From Acidobacteriota bacterium (GTDB lineage: Bacteria; Acidobacteriota; Terriglobia; Acidiferrales; UBA7541): 7,478 bases of DNA. The DNA is taken from NCBI GenBank assembly GCA_003224515.1, contig QHZC01000358.1, forward strand, positions 1 to 7,478, written 5' to 3'. The translations under genes were made by a program, and so were the position numbers. How positions within the stretch are numbered: the stretch's first letter is position 1; the number at the start of each line of letters is the position of its first letter. Below are positions 5,824 to 7,478 of the stretch, in pieces. The notes under the pieces are model-generated. The model saw only the letters and a program-made list of their open reading frames with translations. It was not told where the DNA came from and searched no databases.

Positions 5824-6882
5824 ATGACTGCGTCCAAACCGGGGCCTGCACCGAGAATGACGGTTCCCTTCTATGGGCACGCCCGCCAGTATCAGAGCAT
5901 CAAAAACGAGATTGACGAAGCCTTCCATGCCGTCATTGAAAGCGAGAACTACGTGATGGGCCCGACGCTGGAGCGCTTCGAAAAGGAACTCGCCCACTAT
6001 TTTGGAATGAAATACGCCGTCGGGGTGAACTCGGGTACGGACGCGTTGTGGCTTACGTTCATAGCGGTCTTCGTGGATTCCGATCGGGCGACCAATAACA
6101 TCGATCCCACGAAGATTGAAGCGGCGATCACGCCGCGCACCGTGGGTATCGTGCCTGTGCATCTTTACGGACATTGCGCGGACATGAAGGCGGTCAGCGC
6201 AATCGCGAGGAAGCACAAGCTTTGGGTTGTCGAGGACAACGCACAGTCCATTGATGCGCATGGAGACGGATTCAAACAGGGTGAATTGAGCGATGCAGTG
6301 TGCACGAGCTTCATCACCCAGAAGAACCTCGGGACGTATGGCGATGGCGGAGCACTCATCACCAACCGGCCGGAAATGGACAATACCATACGGCGGCTGC
6401 GCAACCACGGCTCGCTGAAACGGTCCGTGCACACATTTGGGTTCAATAGTCGGCTGGACGATCTCCACGCAGGATTCCTGAGCGTGAAGCTAAAGCATAT
6501 TACGAAGTGGACCGATCAGCGACGAGCGTGGGCCAAACGTTATACCGACGCACTCATAGGCACTAGTCTCAAGCTTCCGAAGGAATTGCCGGGATATCGC
6601 CACGCGTATCACCTTTACGTTGTGGAGCAGCCGAAGCGCGATCACCTATCGCAATTCCTAGTTGCGGCGGGAGTCGATGCGAAGATGCACTATCCTATCG
6701 CGATTCACAAACAGGAAGGCTATCCATGGAACAAGCTGGCGGATCTGAAGCCGCATGTGCCAAACGCCGAGGCGAACGCAGCACAGTGCGTTTCTCTCCC
6801 GATGTTCCCCGAGCTGACTGAGGAAGAAGTGGATTACACTATCGCGAAGGTCAAGGAATGGGATGCCCAGTTCGGGAAGTAA
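5824..6882 (+). CDS. DegT/DnrJ/EryC1/StrS aminotransferase, probably internally shortened
   Basis: This is a PLP-dependent fold-type I sugar aminotransferase of the DegT family, which transfers an amino group to a keto-sugar nucleotide. ATG 5824 is chosen over the upstream GTG 5803 because GGGGAG lies seven nt before it; the product is 352 residues. NSGTDALWL (69-77) contributes to the cofactor site. VVEDNAQ carries D138 for the pyridine nitrogen, and K167 in TQKNLGTYGDGG is the Schiff-base lysine. NSRLDDLHAG is the family signature near residue 215. Between F79 and AVFVDSD the family normally has about 30 more residues, including the PGDEVI...TF.AT..A segment; here the two parts abut in frame (near nt 6060). 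That loss removes a core strand and phosphate-side residues, so activity is doubtful although the frame is intact. A Gfo/Idh remnant follows, a frequent partner in sugar modification clusters. Confidence 0.88.
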   Translation: MTASKPGPAPRMTVPFYGHARQYQSIKNEIDEAFHAVIESENYVMGPTLERFEKELAHYFGMKYAVGVNSGTDALWLTFIAVFVDSDRATNNIDPTKIEAAITPRTVGIVPVHLYGHCADMKAVSAIARKHKLWVVEDNAQSIDAHGDGFKQGELSDAVCTSFITQKNLGTYGDGGALITNRPEMDNTIRRLRNHGSLKRSVHTFGFNSRLDDLHAGFLSVKLKHITKWTDQRRAWAKRYTDALIGTSLKLPKELPGYRHAYHLYVVEQPKRDHLSQFLVAAGVDAKMHYPIAIHKQEGYPWNKLADLKPHVPNAEANAAQCVSLPMFPELTEEEVDYTIAKVKEWDAQFGK

Positions 6883-6905
6883 TCAATCAACGAGGAACCG
6901 TTTCA

Positions 6906-7042
6906 GTGGGCTCGAAACAAGTCTATAAGGTGATCGTCGTAGGTGCGGGAAAGCGCACAAGCATCACGCCGCGACTTTTAGGAACCACGCGCGTTTCGAA
7001 CTAGCGGGGGTCTCCAGTCGTAATCGCTTTGCGGAAGCGTAG
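6906..7042 (+). pseudogene. Gfo/Idh/MocA-type oxidoreductase, frameshifted N-terminal remnant
   Basis: GTG 6906, 23 nt after the aminotransferase stop, begins VGSKQVYKVIVVGAGKR, the nucleotide-binding beta strand and glycine motif (VGAGKR) of Gfo/Idh/MocA dehydrogenases. The frame then goes wrong and stops at 7002-7004. The expected continuation (KHHAATFRNHARFELAGVSSRN) is read perfectly in another frame from nt 6956, so loss of a single base near 6956 explains the break. That second frame stops at 7040-7042. From 7043 to 7203 I find no more convincing dehydrogenase sequence. About 300 residues of the usual 330-390 are therefore absent. These enzymes oxidise sugars or sugar derivatives with NAD(P), and the pairing with a DegT aminotransferase suggests an amino-sugar pathway that is no longer complete here. 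Confidence 0.75.
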
Positions 7043-7203
7043 AGCGAAGCAACCTGTACGGTGTCCAAGTTTGCCACATCCTCATAGACAAGGAGTCAGG
7101 AAAATGCCGCACCATCTCTCGCGGGTATAGTCCAGGCACTTCGAATCCACCGGCCTTGTTGTTATTTGTTCGGCTCCGTGGGCGTTCTCGAAAGGAGGAT
7201 GGG

Positions 7204-7478
7204 ATGCGTTTTCAAAGACGCCAACTGCTTCGAACGCTGTCATTTATTTTCGGGTCGAGCTTCATCTGGAGCCGGAACCAACCCGGCATCGCTGCGCAGA
7301 CAGCCAGAGAGCCAAAGGCCTCCCCTCCCCCTGCCGGGGCCGCTGTTCGTGATGGGATCGATGGAGGAACGCAAATGGAAAAAGTGACGGGAATTGGAGG
7401 ACTGTTCTTCCGAGCTCACGATCCGAAAGCATTGGGGCGTTGGTACCAGCAACACCTGGGGATCTCGCTCACACCATC
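7204..7478 (+). CDS. Tat-like leader in frame with VOC/glyoxalase-like protein (3' end outside window)
   Basis: An open frame of 91 codons runs from ATG 7204 off the end of the window. GGAGG at 7194-7198 is five nt before the ATG. The start MRFQRRQLLRTLSFIFGSSF has a twin-arginine pair (R5, R6) followed by LL and a hydrophobic stretch, like a Tat signal, with possible cleavage after GIAA. A proline/alanine-rich linker follows. From M58 (nt 7375) the sequence reads MEKVTGIGGLFFRAHDPKAL and RWYQQHLGI, the first beta-alpha unit of vicinal-oxygen-chelate (glyoxalase/bleomycin-resistance) proteins. This ATG has its own excellent ribosome site, GGAGG at 7363-7367 seven nt upstream, so a cytosolic VOC protein starting at 7375 is at least as likely as an exported one. 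The metal ligands and substrate lie beyond the window. Confidence 0.65.
   Translation, partial: MRFQRRQLLRTLSFIFGSSFIWSRNQPGIAAQTAREPKASPPPAGAAVRDGIDGGTQMEKVTGIGGLFFRAHDPKALGRWYQQHLGISLTP

Noticed and set aside
5566..6468. 300-codon open frame on the minus strand opposite the aminotransferase
   Set aside because: It is the antisense shadow of a gene with clear DegT-family motifs and has no recognisable domain of its own.
1..7478. CRISPR array, tRNA, rRNA, insertion sequence or integrase
   Set aside because: I saw no regularly spaced repeats, tRNA-like cloverleaf, rRNA segments, transposase motifs or paired terminal repeats; the only short repeats are the two operator-like sites.

Overview
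The window looks like a roughly 58-60% G+C chromosome segment from a soil-type bacterium. The mix of a full-length Lhr helicase, an ATP-dependent (archaeal/LigB-type) DNA ligase, toxin-antitoxin genes and a DegT aminotransferase followed by a Gfo/Idh remnant recalls Acidobacteriota. That assignment is inference from remembered family sequences, not a database result.

Layout. (1) nt 1-3612, plus strand: the 3' part of an lhr gene, then a DNA ligase gene. The ligase is broken: its N-terminal and C-terminal parts lie in different frames, and the segment between motif IV and the OB fold, including motif V, is missing. (2) nt 3613-3911: no convincing gene. (3) nt 5332 down to 3912, minus strand: a complete two-gene operon with its own sigma70-like promoter and a repeat/palindrome over the -10 box. 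The first gene encodes a response-regulator receiver domain fused to a Phd/YefM-type antitoxin. The second overlaps it and encodes an intact zeta-toxin-like P-loop kinase. (4) nt 5606-5329, minus strand: the wreck of a second toxin-antitoxin module of RelBE type. A ribbon-helix-helix antitoxin carries an internal deletion, and only about 25 codons of the relE-like toxin remain. The stop codon of that stub lies inside the -35 box of the REC-antitoxin operon. (5) nt 5743-6882, plus strand: promoter and gene for a DegT/DnrJ/EryC1 aminotransferase that appears to lack about 30 residues in frame. It is followed by a frameshifted Gfo/Idh/MocA oxidoreductase remnant (6906-7042). (6) nt 7204 to the end: a Tat-like leader in frame with the start of a VOC/glyoxalase-like protein, which runs off the window.

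Two messages stand out. The candidate new system is the receiver-domain/Phd antitoxin fusion paired with a zeta-like kinase, a possible phosphorylation-responsive toxin-antitoxin module. Its receiver keeps the phospho-acceptor pocket but has lost both classical switch residues. Separately, at least four other genes carry short internal deletions or frameshifts while lhr and the toxin gene are intact. The region is therefore either decaying accessory DNA or affected by assembly errors, and this must be settled before the fusion is taken at face value.
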